Origin: Streptomyces viridochromogenes DSM 40736
Lineage (GTDB): Bacteria; Actinomycetota; Actinomycetes; Streptomycetales; Streptomycetaceae
Assembly: GCF_000158955.1 (NCBI RefSeq)
Contig: NZ_GG657757.1
Location: forward strand, 996,428-1,054,529
DNA: 58,102 bases
Direction of reading: 5' to 3'
A program made the position numbers and the translations under genes. Every line of letters begins with the position of its first letter. Within the stretch, counting starts at the first letter, position 1. Shown one piece after another: positions 10,544-19,262 of the stretch. The notes under the pieces are model-generated. The model was not told the DNA's origin, made no database searches, and worked only from the letters and a program-made list of their open reading frames with translations.

Positions 10544-12397
10544 ATGACTGAACTGCACGAAAGTGCGGGGACGGGCCCCGGCGACGCGCACTTCGCGGTC
10601 TTCACCGACCGTGCGGACGCGGCCGCCGTGGCCCGCTCCTTCGCCCGCCCCGGAAGCCGGATTCTCTCCCATCCGTCGGGCCGCCCCTGGCTGGTCGGTC
10701 ACTGGCACGACGACGAGGTCCTCGTGGCTCACGCCGGCGGCGCCTCCGTCGCCCTGATCGGCTGCTGCCCGGTCGACGCCGGCGAACTGCTGCGCCGGAC
10801 CGCACGGCTACGTGATCTCACCGAACTCGGCACACTGGCTCGCTCCCTGCCCGGCAGCTTCCATCTCGTCGGCGCCCTCGACGGACGTGTCAGGGTGCAG
10901 GGCACCGCCTCCGGACTGCGCCTCGTCTTCCACGCGGAGATCGACGGCGTACGGGTGGCGGCGAGCCGGGCCGACACACTCGCCACCGTCCTGAACCTCG
11001 AACCCGACGTGGCGGAACTGGCCGTGCGGCTGCTGTGGCCGGCCCCGTATCCGCTGTTCGAGACGTCGATGTGGCGCGACATCACCGCCGTTGCTCCGCA
11101 CGACGCCATGGTCGTAGCGGCGGACGGGCGCACCGTACGGCACACCCGGTGGTGGACGCCGCCGGAGCCGGACCGGCCGCTCGCCGAAGCGGCGCCGCTC
11201 ATCCGGGAGGCACTGGAGGAGGCCGTCGGCGCGCGCACCCGTCAGGGCGGGGTCGTGAGCTGCGACCTGTCCGGCGGCCTGGACTCGACCTCCGTCTGTT
11301 TCCTGGCCGACCGTTCCGCCGCCCACGTCGTGGCCAGTACCTGGCCGGGACGCGATCCGGCGGACACCGACCTGCACTGGGCCGAACGAGCGATCGGGCA
11401 CCTCCCGGACGTCGAGCACGTCGTCTGGGACCCCGACGCCTCGCCGCTGGTCTACGAGGACCTGCTCGGCATCGACGACCTTCTCGACGAACCCACCATC
11501 GGCGTCATGGACCGCTCCCGGGTCCTGCACCACCTGCCCGGCCTCGCCGCACGCGGCAGCCGGTTGCACCTGACCGGCATCGGCGGCGATCACGTGGCGT
11601 GGTGCTCCGAGGCGTACTACCACCGGCTGCTGCGTACCCGCCCGCTGTTCACGCTGCGTCAGATGCGGGGGTTCCGGGCGTTGTGGCAGTGGCCGCTCGG
11701 CGGCACGGTGCGTGCTCTCGCCGACTCCCGTCCGTACGGGAAGTGGCTCGCCGACGCCGCCCGCCGACTGCGTGACCCCTCCCCCACCACCGTCGCGACG
11801 GGCCTCGGCTGGGGCATGGCCCCGCGCCTGTTCGACTGGATGACCCCGGAAGCGGAACGGCTGGCCCGCCGGGCGCTGCTCGGTGCCGCGGCGACGGCCT
11901 CGCCGCTCCACCCGGACCGTGGGATGCACTCGGACCTGGAGCAGATCCGCTCGTGCACCCGCATCATCCGGCAGTGGGACCGGATGGCGGCCCGGACCGG
12001 TCTGCCGATGGCCTCTCCCTTCCTCGACGACCGCGTCATCGAGGCGTGCCTCGCCGTGCGTCCGAGCGAACGCGTCTCGCCCTGGCGGTACAAGCCCGTC
12101 CTGAGCACGGCCATGCGCGGGATCGTGCCCGAGGAGTGCCTGCGGCGGAGCAACAAGGCCACGGCCTCCATGGACGCCGCCAACGGACTGCGCGAACACC
12201 GCGCCGACCTGGTGGCCCTGTGGGAGGGGTCCCGGCTGGCGGAGCTGGGCCTGGTGGACGCCGCCGCACTCCACCGTCTGGCCGTGCGCCCCGCATCCCG
12301 TGGGCTCTCCGACGCCATCCTCTACTCCACGATCGCCACCGAGGTGTGGCTGCGGGGACTCACCCGTGGCCGAACCCCTGCCGTCCCGCGACCCTGA
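10544..12397 (+). CDS. Lasso peptide cyclase, asparagine synthetase homologue (lasso C protein)
   Basis: This 617-residue protein adenylates the Asp8 side chain of the core and closes the macrolactam ring on Leu1. The N-terminal half resembles the Ntn glutaminase fold but residue 2 is Thr rather than the catalytic Cys, as expected for lasso cyclases, which need no glutamine. The synthetase half carries the PP-loop SGGLDSTSV (around residue 247) and, later, RRSNKATASMDAANG. The C-terminal SRGLSDAILYSTIATEVWLRG is typical of this family. It follows the precursor by 26 bases without a strong ribosome-binding site. A 92-base gap with short tandem repeats separates it from the RRE gene. Confidence 0.93.
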   Translation: MTELHESAGTGPGDAHFAVFTDRADAAAVARSFARPGSRILSHPSGRPWLVGHWHDDEVLVAHAGGASVALIGCCPVDAGELLRRTARLRDLTELGTLARSLPGSFHLVGALDGRVRVQGTASGLRLVFHAEIDGVRVAASRADTLATVLNLEPDVAELAVRLLWPAPYPLFETSMWRDITAVAPHDAMVVAADGRTVRHTRWWTPPEPDRPLAEAAPLIREALEEAVGARTRQGGVVSCDLSGGLDSTSVCFLADRSAAHVVASTWPGRDPADTDLHWAERAIGHLPDVEHVVWDPDASPLVYEDLLGIDDLLDEPTIGVMDRSRVLHHLPGLAARGSRLHLTGIGGDHVAWCSEAYYHRLLRTRPLFTLRQMRGFRALWQWPLGGTVRALADSRPYGKWLADAARRLRDPSPTTVATGLGWGMAPRLFDWMTPEAERLARRALLGAAATASPLHPDRGMHSDLEQIRSCTRIIRQWDRMAARTGLPMASPFLDDRVIEACLAVRPSERVSPWRYKPVLSTAMRGIVPEECLRRSNKATASMDAANGLREHRADLVALWEGSRLAELGLVDAAALHRLAVRPASRGLSDAILYSTIATEVWLRGLTRGRTPAVPRP

Positions 12398-12429
12398 CCG
12401 CCATCCGCCGCCGTCCACCGTCGGACACT

Positions 12430-12474
12430 CAGACACACCAGATACGTCAGACACGCCAGATACGTCAGACACGT
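12430..12474 (+). repeat. 18-base tandem repeat between lasso C and B1 genes
   Basis: CAGACACACCAGATACGT (12430-12447) is repeated with one change at 12448-12465 and followed by a partial CAGACACGT unit. The array ends just before the AAAGG that serves the RRE gene at 12490. Neighbouring genes in the operon overlap, so this spacer is unusual. It is 18 bases per unit and unlikely to form a stable hairpin. Confidence 0.75.
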
Positions 12475-12489
12475 CAGAAAGGCCCTCAC

Positions 12490-12744
12490 ATGCCCCTGCG
12501 GTTCGGCGAGAACGTCTCCACGGCCGAGACCGACTACGGCACGGTCCTGCTGGACGAACGGGCCGGTGCCTACTGGGAGTTGAACCCCACAGCCACTCTG
12601 GTGGTGCGGACGCTGCTGGACGGGGGCGAGGAGGCGGAGGCCGCCGCCGCACTGGTCAGGGAGTTCGACATCGACCAGGCACAGGCCCTGCGGGACGTCG
12701 AGACGCTCGTGCGGGAGCTGCGCGGCTCGGGGCTCGCCTCATGA
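12490..12744 (+). CDS. Lasso peptide RRE protein, PqqD-like (lasso B1)
   Basis: This 84-residue PqqD-like protein binds the precursor leader and presents it to the B2 protease and the cyclase. The pattern is typical: beta hairpin YGTVLLDERAGAYWELNPTA, then helices with LVVRTLLDGG and a final LRDVETLVRELRGSGL. The ATG at 12490 was chosen because the PqqD fold begins immediately and AAAGG lies upstream. Its TGA overlaps the ATG of the B2 gene (ATGA), so the two are translationally coupled. Confidence 0.92.
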   Translation: MPLRFGENVSTAETDYGTVLLDERAGAYWELNPTATLVVRTLLDGGEEAEAAAALVREFDIDQAQALRDVETLVRELRGSGLAS

Positions 12745-13178
12745 CGACGCCCAGCGCGCTGGAGCGGCCCCGTGACGTGCCCCTGTCCCGGCGCCTGGCC
12801 GCCCGCCTCGTCCTGCTGCCCGCCTTCTTCCTCGCCCTGCTGCCGCCCCGCCGCATCCGCGCCGTACTCGGCGTTCTGCGGCGCGGTGCCGCGCCCGCGA
12901 CACCGGCGCAGGCCCGAAAGGCACGCGACGCCATGTGCGCCGCCAGCCTGTACTGCGCCGGCCCGAAGGGTTGTCTGCCGCGATCCCTCGGGGCGGCGCT
13001 GCTGTGCCGGCTCGGCGGAACGTGGCCGACCTGGTGCACCGGCGTACGCGTCGTCCCTCCGTTCACCGCGCACGCCTGGATCGAGGCGGGAGGCCACCCC
13101 GTCGGGGAGGGCGTGCCGGAGGGTTACTTCGCCCGCCTGGTGACCGTCGGGCCGCTGTCCCGGCCGACGGACCGATGA
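12741..13178 (+). CDS. Lasso leader peptidase, transglutaminase-like (lasso B2)
   Basis: This 145-residue cysteine protease removes the leader with the help of the RRE protein. Cys78 (GPKGCLPRSLGAALLCRLGG) and His111 (FTAHAWIEA) are the expected catalytic pair. The position 12 residues after His, which is Asp in McjB as I recall it, is Glu123 here (PVGEG). The basic N-terminal helix and LLPAFFLALLP are normal for this family. The start overlaps the RRE stop and the stop overlaps the transporter start, both as ATGA. Confidence 0.92.
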   Translation: MTTPSALERPRDVPLSRRLAARLVLLPAFFLALLPPRRIRAVLGVLRRGAAPATPAQARKARDAMCAASLYCAGPKGCLPRSLGAALLCRLGGTWPTWCTGVRVVPPFTAHAWIEAGGHPVGEGVPEGYFARLVTVGPLSRPTDR

Positions 13179-15016
13179 CCGGCGCGACCGTCCCGCTGGG
13201 CGGCCGGGCCGAGATCGCCGGGCGCGACAGGTCCGCCCGGGCGGCGGTGGCCACGATGTACCGGCTCACCGCCGGGCACCGCAGCGCCGTCGCCGTCGCC
13301 ACGGGACTGACCCTCGTGGGCTCCGCGCTGGGCCTGGCCCAGCCCCTCGTCGCCAAGCACGTCGTGGACACGACCGGCCGCGGCCAGATCGTCTGGCCGC
13401 CGCTGGTGCTGCTCGGCGCGCTGTTCCTCGTGGAGGCGGCGGCGGGAGCCGTGGGGTGCTTCCTGCTGGAGCGGATGGGCGAAGGAGTCGTGCGGCAGCT
13501 GCGTCACGGGCTGGTGGGACGGCTGCTCCGGCTGGAGATGAGGGAGTACGACCGGCACCGGGGCGGCGACCTCATCTCCCGGGTGACGGCCGACACCACC
13601 TTGCTCCGGGAGGTCGTGTCGCAGGCCCTGGTGGATCTGGTGACGGGAAGCCTCGTCGCCGCCGGGGCGATCATCCTCATGGCGTGGCTCGACCCCCTGC
13701 TTCTGCTCCTGGTCGCCGTCACCGTGGCGGCGGCGGCCGTCGTCGTCGCCTCGCTGCTCACGGGTATCAGATGCGCGTCCGAGCACATGCAGAACTCGGT
13801 CGGTGCCATCGCCGCCGACCTGGAACGCGCCCTCGTCTCCCTGCCGATGGTCCGTGTGCACCGCGCCGAGGAACGCGAGGCGGCCGGCATCGGTGCCCGC
13901 GTCGACGCCGCCTACGGCGCGGGGGTACGCACCGCGAAGCTCGCCTCCGTCATGAGCTCCGCCGTGGAACTCGCCGTCCAGGGCTCGTTCCTCATCGTGC
14001 TGGTCATCGGCGGCCTGCGGGTGAGCAGCCACGCCGGCTCCCTCGGCGACCTGGTCGCCTTCCTGCTGTACGCCTCGTACCTCGTCCTGCCCCTGTCCTC
14101 CGTCTTCCGTGCCGTGGGACTCGTCCAGCGCGGGATGGGCGCCTACCAGCGCATCGACGAGGCGCTCCACCTGCCGGTCGAGCCCGTGACACCCCGGATC
14201 CCAGGGGACCGCACGTCCCCGGCAGCACGACCGGCCGCGCCCTCCCCCACGCGCGAGCACCCCGCCCTCGCCCTGCAAGACGTCCATTTCTCCTACGATC
14301 CGCGCAAGCCGGTCCTCCACGGTGTCTCGTTCGCTGTGCCGCACCGGCGGTTCGTGGCGCTGGTGGGCCGGTCCGGGGCCGGCAAGAGCACGGTGTTCGC
14401 CCTGGTGGCGAGGTTCTACGAGCCGGACGCGGGCGCCGTCTTCTTCGACGGGCGGCCCGCGGCCGAGCTCACCCGCGCGGCATGCCGCCGAGGCGTGGCC
14501 GTCGTCGACCAGAACACGCATGTCGTCCACGGCACCCTGCGGGACAACATCGCGTACGCCGTGCCCGACGCCTCGGAAGCGGAGATCGGGCGCGTCATCG
14601 AACTGGCCGGCCTCACGGAGGTCGTCGACCGGCTGCCCGGCGGTCTGTCCGCCGTCATCGGCGAACGGGGCAGCACCCTGTCCGGCGGCGAACGACAGCG
14701 CGTCGCCCTGGCCCGGGCGCTGCTGGCCCGCCCCTCGTTGCTCCTGCTGGACGAACCCACCTCCCACCTCGACGCGATCAACGAGGCGGCGCTCACCACC
14801 GTCATGAAGGACATCGCCCAGGAGTGCGCCCTGCTGGTCATCGCCCACCGGCTGTCCACGGTGCAGCACGCGGACCACATCGTGGTGCTGCAGGACGGCC
14901 GCACCGTCGCCGGCGGACGCCACGAGGAGCTGCTCTCCGGCAGTGCCCTCTATCGCGAGCTGGCCGCGAGCCAGATGCTCCGGCCGGGCCGTGCCGAGGA
15001 CGGGACCGGCCGGTAG
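13175..15016 (+). CDS. Lasso peptide ABC exporter (permease-ATPase fusion, lasso D)
   Basis: This 613-residue half-transporter should export the mature lasso peptide as a homodimer and so confer immunity. Six membrane segments cover about residues 30-330 (for example SALGLAQPLVAKHVVDT and LVDLVTGSLVAAGAIILMAW). The ATPase domain covers about 365-605 and has Walker A GRSGAGKST, Q-loop VVDQNTHV, signature LSGGERQR, Walker B LLLLDEPTSHLD and switch His in VIAHRLST. The ATG at 13175 overlaps the B2 stop. It is the last gene of the operon; a hairpin lies about 110 bases after its stop. Confidence 0.93.
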   Translation: MTGATVPLGGRAEIAGRDRSARAAVATMYRLTAGHRSAVAVATGLTLVGSALGLAQPLVAKHVVDTTGRGQIVWPPLVLLGALFLVEAAAGAVGCFLLERMGEGVVRQLRHGLVGRLLRLEMREYDRHRGGDLISRVTADTTLLREVVSQALVDLVTGSLVAAGAIILMAWLDPLLLLLVAVTVAAAAVVVASLLTGIRCASEHMQNSVGAIAADLERALVSLPMVRVHRAEEREAAGIGARVDAAYGAGVRTAKLASVMSSAVELAVQGSFLIVLVIGGLRVSSHAGSLGDLVAFLLYASYLVLPLSSVFRAVGLVQRGMGAYQRIDEALHLPVEPVTPRIPGDRTSPAARPAAPSPTREHPALALQDVHFSYDPRKPVLHGVSFAVPHRRFVALVGRSGAGKSTVFALVARFYEPDAGAVFFDGRPAAELTRAACRRGVAVVDQNTHVVHGTLRDNIAYAVPDASEAEIGRVIELAGLTEVVDRLPGGLSAVIGERGSTLSGGERQRVALARALLARPSLLLLDEPTSHLDAINEAALTTVMKDIAQECALLVIAHRLSTVQHADHIVVLQDGRTVAGGRHEELLSGSALYRELAASQMLRPGRAEDGTGR

Positions 15017-15126
15017 GTCGGAGTCGGCTCGGGCGGGGCGGAACCGTGACCCGGTCGGCGGCTGCGGTGGCGGGTAACGTGGAGCACACGCGGCGGTGAG
15101 TTCCCGGGAGCTTGCCTTCGCGAGGT

Positions 15127-15154
15127 TTCCTCGGTTCGAACCCGAGCCGAGGAA
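15127..15154 (+). terminator. Hairpin after the lasso operon, T-arm-like
   Basis: TTCCTCGG (15127-15134) pairs perfectly with CCGAGGAA (15147-15154) around a 12-base loop. An alternative fold pairs CTCGG with CCGAG around TTCGAAC, which looks like a tRNA T-arm. No D-arm, anticodon arm or matching 5' acceptor strand lies upstream, so it is not a tRNA. It is best read as the operon terminator, possibly derived from a tRNA 3' end. Confidence 0.4.
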
Positions 15155-15238
15155 GCCGCTGAGGTGGCCGCGGGGAGAGCGGTGACCGGCGCACCCGGTG
15201 AGGAGGTGCCCGTCGTCACTGAGGTGACGCCCGCGTAC

Positions 15239-16164
15239 TCAGCGATCGGGCTCCTGGCGATGTCCAGGGTGACTCCGGTAGGCGATGGCGCTCTGCGCCC
15301 GCCAGGAGCAGGCCGCCGTTCCCCGGGCCGGTACGGGGATGTCGAGCACCGCGCCGGAGGTGCGGGTCGGGTCCTTCACCCCGTACCTGGCGGTGGTGAC
15401 GAGGAGGCGGTTCTCGGTGGGGTGCAGGCACACCGAGGTGGGGTGCGGGGCGGGCACGGTGGTGATACCGAGCAGGCGGCCGTCGGGGTGGTGGCGGTGG
15501 ATCGTGCCGGCGCCCCACATCGCCACCCACAGGCAGCCCTCCACGTCGACGGTCATGCCGTCGGGGCCGCCCTCGCCCTCGCCGGGGCGGGCGAAGGTCT
15601 CCGGGTCGCCGGAGAGGTCGCCCGAGCCGGGGTCGACCCGGCAGCGGAGGATCGTGCTCGCGGCCGTGTCGGCGAGGTACATGATCGTGCCGTCGGCGCT
15701 GAAGGCGGGGCCGTTGACGATGGTCAGGCCGTCGAGGACCCGTACCACCGTGCCGTCGTGATCCGTCCGGTAGAGCGAGCCCGCGCCGTGGGTGCCGTCG
15801 TAGGCCATGCCGCCGGCCCAGAAGCGGCCTGCGGGGTCCGCGACGCCGTCGTTCATCCGGCTGGGGAGCGGGGTGCGGTCCTCCGGGCGGTCCAGCCACT
15901 CCAGTGTGCCGTCGGCCGAGAGCAGCGCGATCCCCGTGCCCGCCGCGGCGATCCACGTGCCCGGCCGACCCCCACCGGCGCGACGTCACCCAAGGGCCCG
16001 TCCAGGCAGGCCAGTTGAGCCGGCCCGGCAGTGCCCAGTCCGAAGAGCCGGCCGCTGAGGATGTCGACGTACGCATAACGGCCGTCGGCCCAGCGACCGC
16101 CCTCGGCGAGTTCGTAGCCGCCGTCCACGACGACCATCGCCGCCGGTGCTTGCGTTGATGTCAT
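15239..16164 (-). pseudogene. SMP-30/gluconolactonase family lactonase, frame broken
   Basis: The ATG at 16164 follows AGGAGA. The first frame reads a normal SMP-30 start (ELAEGGRWADGRYAYVDILS, LACLDGPLGDVAPVGVG) to about 15970. The rest of the beta-propeller continues in another frame: SRMNDGVADPAGRFWAGGMA, TIVNGPAFSADGTIMYLADT, GGPDGMTVDVEGCLWVAMWG, CLHPTENRLLVTTARYG. One missing base near 15960-15970 would restore a single lactonase of about 308 residues. Such enzymes hydrolyse aldonolactones formed by sugar dehydrogenases, which fits the adjacent aldolase and kinase. Its start lies 16 bases beyond the kinase stop, so it is the last gene of that unit. Mutation and sequencing error cannot be told apart here. 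Confidence 0.75.
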
Positions 16165-16179
16165 GTCCGGTCTCCTGGC

Positions 16180-17156
16180 TCAGCGGATGGTCGTGCCGTC
16201 GGGCTGGTCGAACAGGCCGAGTTCGTCCCGTGTCGGAAGGCCCTCCCAGTCGCCCCGGGTGGCGACGGCGAAGGCCGCGGTGGTGACGGCACGGTGCAGA
16301 CGGGCCGGGGACGTCCGCGCCGTCGAGGAGTGCGAATTGATAGCCGGCCCACGAACGCGTCACCGGCGCCGACCAGATCGACCGCGTCGACCTGCCGGGC
16401 GGCGCGGTCGTTCGCCCCGTCGGCGGTGTGGCTCGTCGCGCCGCGTGCGCCGCGTTTGACGACGACCTCGCCGACGCCCGCGGCCAGGAGGCCGGCCACG
16501 GCGTCCGGCTCGTCCGCGTCGGGCCTCTCCTGCACCAGCGGCAGTTCGTCCTCGGACGCGATGAGCAGGTCGACGTGGGCCAGCATCGGGATCAGGACCG
16601 TGCGGGCCCGGTCGGCGGACCACAGCCGGGAGCGGTGGTTGACGTCGAGGCAGACGGTGATGCCGGCCTCGCGGGCGGTGGTGGCGGCGGCCAGCACCGC
16701 TTCGGCCGCCGAGGGACCGAGCGCCGGGGTGATGCCGGTGAGATGCAGGATGCGGGTTCCGGCGGCCAGGGCGGGCAGTACGTCGGCGGGTGAGACGGCC
16801 GAACCCGCCGAACCGGCACGGTAGTAGCTGACCCGCGTCAGCGTGCCCAGGCGGGGTTCGGTGAGGAGCAGGCCCGTGGGCCGGCCGGAGTCGTCGGTGA
16901 CCGCGTGGCCGGTGTCGACGCCCTCGGCGCGCAGCGTGCGCAGGACGAGCGCCCCGAGTTCGTCCGCGCCGACCCGGCCCGCCCAGCGCACCCGGTGCCC
17001 GAGGCGGGCGAGGCCGATGGCGACGTTGGACTCGGCTCCGGCCACGGACAGGCCGAGGCTGCCGCCCAGCCGCAGCGCGCCCTGCGCCCGGAGCGCCGCC
17101 ATGGTCTCGCCGAAGGTCACCACGTCGGGCGGGGCCGGGCGGTCCGCTGCCGTCAC
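16180..17156 (-). pseudogene. kdgK: 2-keto-3-deoxygluconate kinase (PfkB family), frame broken near the C-terminus
   Basis: The GTG at 17156 overlaps the aldolase stop (GTGA). The protein reads as a PfkB-family sugar kinase: VVTFGETMAALRAQGALRLG, GAESNVAIGLARLGHRVRWA, LDVNHRSRLWSADRAR, LIASEDELPL, VKRGARGA and the catalytic VGAGDAFV. After that motif the frame changes twice within about 50 bases, near 16346-16350 and 16302-16310, each time through one extra base in a G/C run. With both removed the C-terminus reads AGYQFALLDGADVP, AVTTAAFAVATRGDWEGLP and LFDQPDGTTIR, ending at 16180. It would phosphorylate KDG to KDPG for the neighbouring aldolase. As given, the protein would have an abnormal tail. 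Confidence 0.78.
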
Positions 17157-17773
17157 GGCGCCTCCCCCGCCGCCACCGCGCGGAACTCGGCGGCGCGGGC
17201 CCGGAGTCCGTCCAGGTCGCCGCCGTCGGCCGCGTCCCCGACCAGGGGTGAGCCGACGCCGACGGCGACGGCGCCCCGGTCGAGGTAGTCGCGGGCGGCC
17301 TGGGCGTCCACCCCGCCGACGGGCACGAAGGGCACCTCGGGGAACGGGTCGCGCAGGGCCTTCAGATAGCCGGGTCCCCCGAGGGAGCCGGGGAAGAGCT
17401 TGATCGCGTCGGCGCCCCGCGCGAGGGCGAGTTCGATCTCGCTCGGTGTCAGGGCGCCCATCAGCACGGGAACGCCGCAGTGCTCCAGGCCGTCGACGAG
17501 TGCGGGAGTGACGAGGTAGGAGGCACCGGCGTCCACGGCGCGGGCGGCGTCGGCGGCCGAGCGCACGGTGCCGGCGCCGAGGAGCGCGTCGGGGCCGAGT
17601 TCCGCCCGGGCCCGGGTGATCACGGTCAGGGCGTCGGTGGTGGTCAGCGAGATCTCGACGGCCGCGATGCCCTCGTCGGCGAGGGTGCGTACGGTGCGCA
17701 GGGCGGCGGCGGGATCCTTGCCGCGTACGATCGCCAGCAGGCGGTGGGCTCGGAGCGATTCCACCAGGTTCAT
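17153..17773 (-). CDS. eda: KDPG/KHG aldolase (2-dehydro-3-deoxy-phosphogluconate aldolase)
   Basis: This 206-residue class I aldolase cleaves KDPG, or the galactonate equivalent, to pyruvate and glyceraldehyde 3-phosphate. Family motifs are VESLRAHRLLAIVRG, GIAAVEISLTTTDA, LLGAGTVRSAADAARAVDAG and the Schiff-base lysine in ADAIKLFPGSLGGPGYLKAL, followed by PFVPVGGVDAQAARDYLDRGA. The ATG at 17773 has AAGGAGA at good spacing; upstream in-frame starts lack this. The stop overlaps the kinase GTG. Together with the kinase and lactonase it forms a three-gene sugar-acid unit. Confidence 0.92.
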   Translation of the reverse strand: MNLVESLRAHRLLAIVRGKDPAAALRTVRTLADEGIAAVEISLTTTDALTVITRARAELGPDALLGAGTVRSAADAARAVDAGASYLVTPALVDGLEHCGVPVLMGALTPSEIELALARGADAIKLFPGSLGGPGYLKALRDPFPEVPFVPVGGVDAQAARDYLDRGAVAVGVGSPLVGDAADGGDLDGLRARAAEFRAVAAGEAP

Positions 17774-17933
17774 GGGTGCGGGCTCTCCTTGGGCGTGGGG
17801 TGCGGGGGTCCGGTGGGTGGTCACCATTCGGTGAACGCCCCGTCCCCTGCCGGGATGGGTCACCACGTTCTCCGTTTCGGTGTCGGTCCTGATCGCGAAG
17901 ACCGCGCACGGCCCAGCGCGGGGTGCGCGCCGC

Positions 17934-18464
17934 TCACGAGGACTCCTTCATGACGCTCCATCCTCCATCAACCGTCAGGCTCGCTCCGGTCACATAGGAA
18001 GCGTCCGCCGATGCCAGGAAGGCGACGGCGGAGGCGACCTCCTCCGGCTGCCCGAACCGCTTGGCAGCCGTGGCCGCCGCACTGCGCGCCCGGTCGGGCT
18101 CCGGGATCCCGTCCCAGGCGGCAGTGAGGATGGGTCCGGGCAGCACCGTGTTGACCCGGATGTCCGGCCCGTACTCGACGGCCAGCTGGCGCCCCAGCGC
18201 GCACAGCGCGCCCTTCGCGGCGGCGTAGGCGGCGTGGCCCGGCAGGCTGATGACCGCGTGCACCGAGGAGGTGAGGACAACGCACCCCGACGCCTCGCGC
18301 AGCATGCCGGCGAAGGTCTTCATGGCCAAGCGCACTCCGGGCACCCGGCCCAGCGGGGTGCGTCCCTCGCGGACGGTGTCGGCGGAGGCGGCCGGAAGAC
18401 GCAGTGTCGCCCCGCTGTTGGCGGGCACGACGGCCTCGTACTCCAGTTCGCGGCTCGCGTGCCG
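17934..18464 (-). pseudogene. Chimeric remnant: rhamnosidase-like C-terminal tail joined to a truncated SDR
   Basis: The 3' two thirds encode the C-terminal half of a short-chain dehydrogenase: GCVVLTSSVHAVISLPGHAA with YAAAK (Ser-Tyr-Lys present), VEYGPDIRVNTVLPGPI, ASAVAFLASADASYVTG and LTVDGGWSVM. The Rossmann TGxxxGIG half is absent. The upstream part reads ELEYEAVVPANSGATLRLPA and TVREGRTPLG, which resembles the C-terminal end of GH78 alpha-L-rhamnosidases. The two pieces join near 18335 in one frame, as a deletion fusion would. A 165-codon frame from the GTG or ATG near 18428 exists but cannot make a working NAD(P) enzyme. Immediately upstream is the stop of the TetR gene, so the right border was cut by the TetR/P450 segment. 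Confidence 0.6.
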
Positions 18465-18465
18465 G

Positions 18466-19125
18466 TCAGGCGCTGGTGCCGCCGTCCGGGAGGCCCGAGG
18501 TCACCAGGGCGAGCGCGTGGGCGAGTTCTTCGCGATGGCCCGTCAGCACGTCGGGGGTGATGCCCCGGCCGGCCGTCTCGCGGGCGAAGTCGTCGGCCGC
18601 GACCTTGAGTACGGCACTGATGGCGGCGGCCTGCACCCGGACGTCCAGCGCGTCGGGCGAGGAGCCCAGGCGTTCCGCGAGCACCTCGACGAACGTCTCT
18701 TCCGCGCGTTCCCGGAGCATGAGATAAGCGGCGCGCAGCGCGGGTTCGTCATGGGTCATCCGGACCACGGCCAGAACCGCGTCGATGTCCTCGGCGGACG
18801 ACGAGTCGAGGACCGGCTGGTAGGCCGCGCGCAGATGCTCGGCCAGACTCAGCTCGGCCGGCCAGGCGTGCAGCACCGCGCGGAAGGCGTCGATCATCCT
18901 CGTGAGCAGCGGCTCGACGCAGCTCTCCTTGCCGGGGAAGTAGCGCCACAGTGTGCGTTCGGAGACCCCGGCCGCTCGCGCGATCTGCTCGCCGGAGGTG
19001 GCGGCCACGCCCTGCTCGGCGAAGAGCCGGACCGCGTGCCGGGAGATGTCGAGGCGCTGTCTTCGGCGCTGCTCGTCACTCACCGGCGGCCGCCCCCGGC
19101 GGGGCACGGGTCCGCTGTCCACCAC
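18466..19125 (-). CDS. TetR family regulator
   Basis: This protein of about 219 residues has a TetR helix-turn-helix near its N-terminus (ISRHAVRLFAEQGVAATSGE, QIARAAGVSERTLWRYFPGK) and an all-helical ligand domain with ELSLAEHLRAAYQPV and the end LVTSGLPDGG. The start is ambiguous. GTG at 19125 (or 19122) follows GGAGG and is preferred; ATG 19137 and TTG 19149 are upstream alternatives without a good ribosome-binding site. It is divergent from the P450 gene and probably represses it through a site in the shared 140-base region. The ligand is unknown. Confidence 0.85.
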   Translation of the reverse strand: MVDSGPVPRRGRPPVSDEQRRRQRLDISRHAVRLFAEQGVAATSGEQIARAAGVSERTLWRYFPGKESCVEPLLTRMIDAFRAVLHAWPAELSLAEHLRAAYQPVLDSSSAEDIDAVLAVVRMTHDEPALRAAYLMLRERAEETFVEVLAERLGSSPDALDVRVQAAAISAVLKVAADDFARETAGRGITPDVLTGHREELAHALALVTSGLPDGGTSA

Positions 19126-19171
19126 GGAGTCCTCCATCAGGCGATCCAATCATGCCGGCGAGGCCGGTCGA

Positions 19172-19217
19172 CTGTCCGAAACTTTAATGACAGCCACTGC
19201 CAACAAACTGCTACGGT
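19172..19217 (+). promoter_or_regulatory. Candidate operator and P450 promoter
   Basis: CTGTC (19172-19176) and GACAG (19189-19193) form an inverted repeat with a 12-base centre in the TetR/P450 intergenic region. TGACAG (19188-19193) with TACGGT (19212-19217) makes a plausible -35/-10 pair, spaced 18, for the P450 gene. A TetR dimer on the repeat would cover the -35 box. This is inference from position and pattern. Confidence 0.35.
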
Positions 19218-19262
19218 CGGGACGGCTCGAAGATCGCATGCGGAGATCCCAGGAGGAGCGCC

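Noticed and set aside
15060..15160. tRNA gene suggested by GGTTCGAACCC
   Set aside because: No acceptor stem, D-arm or anticodon arm can be built upstream; only the T-arm-like hairpin exists.
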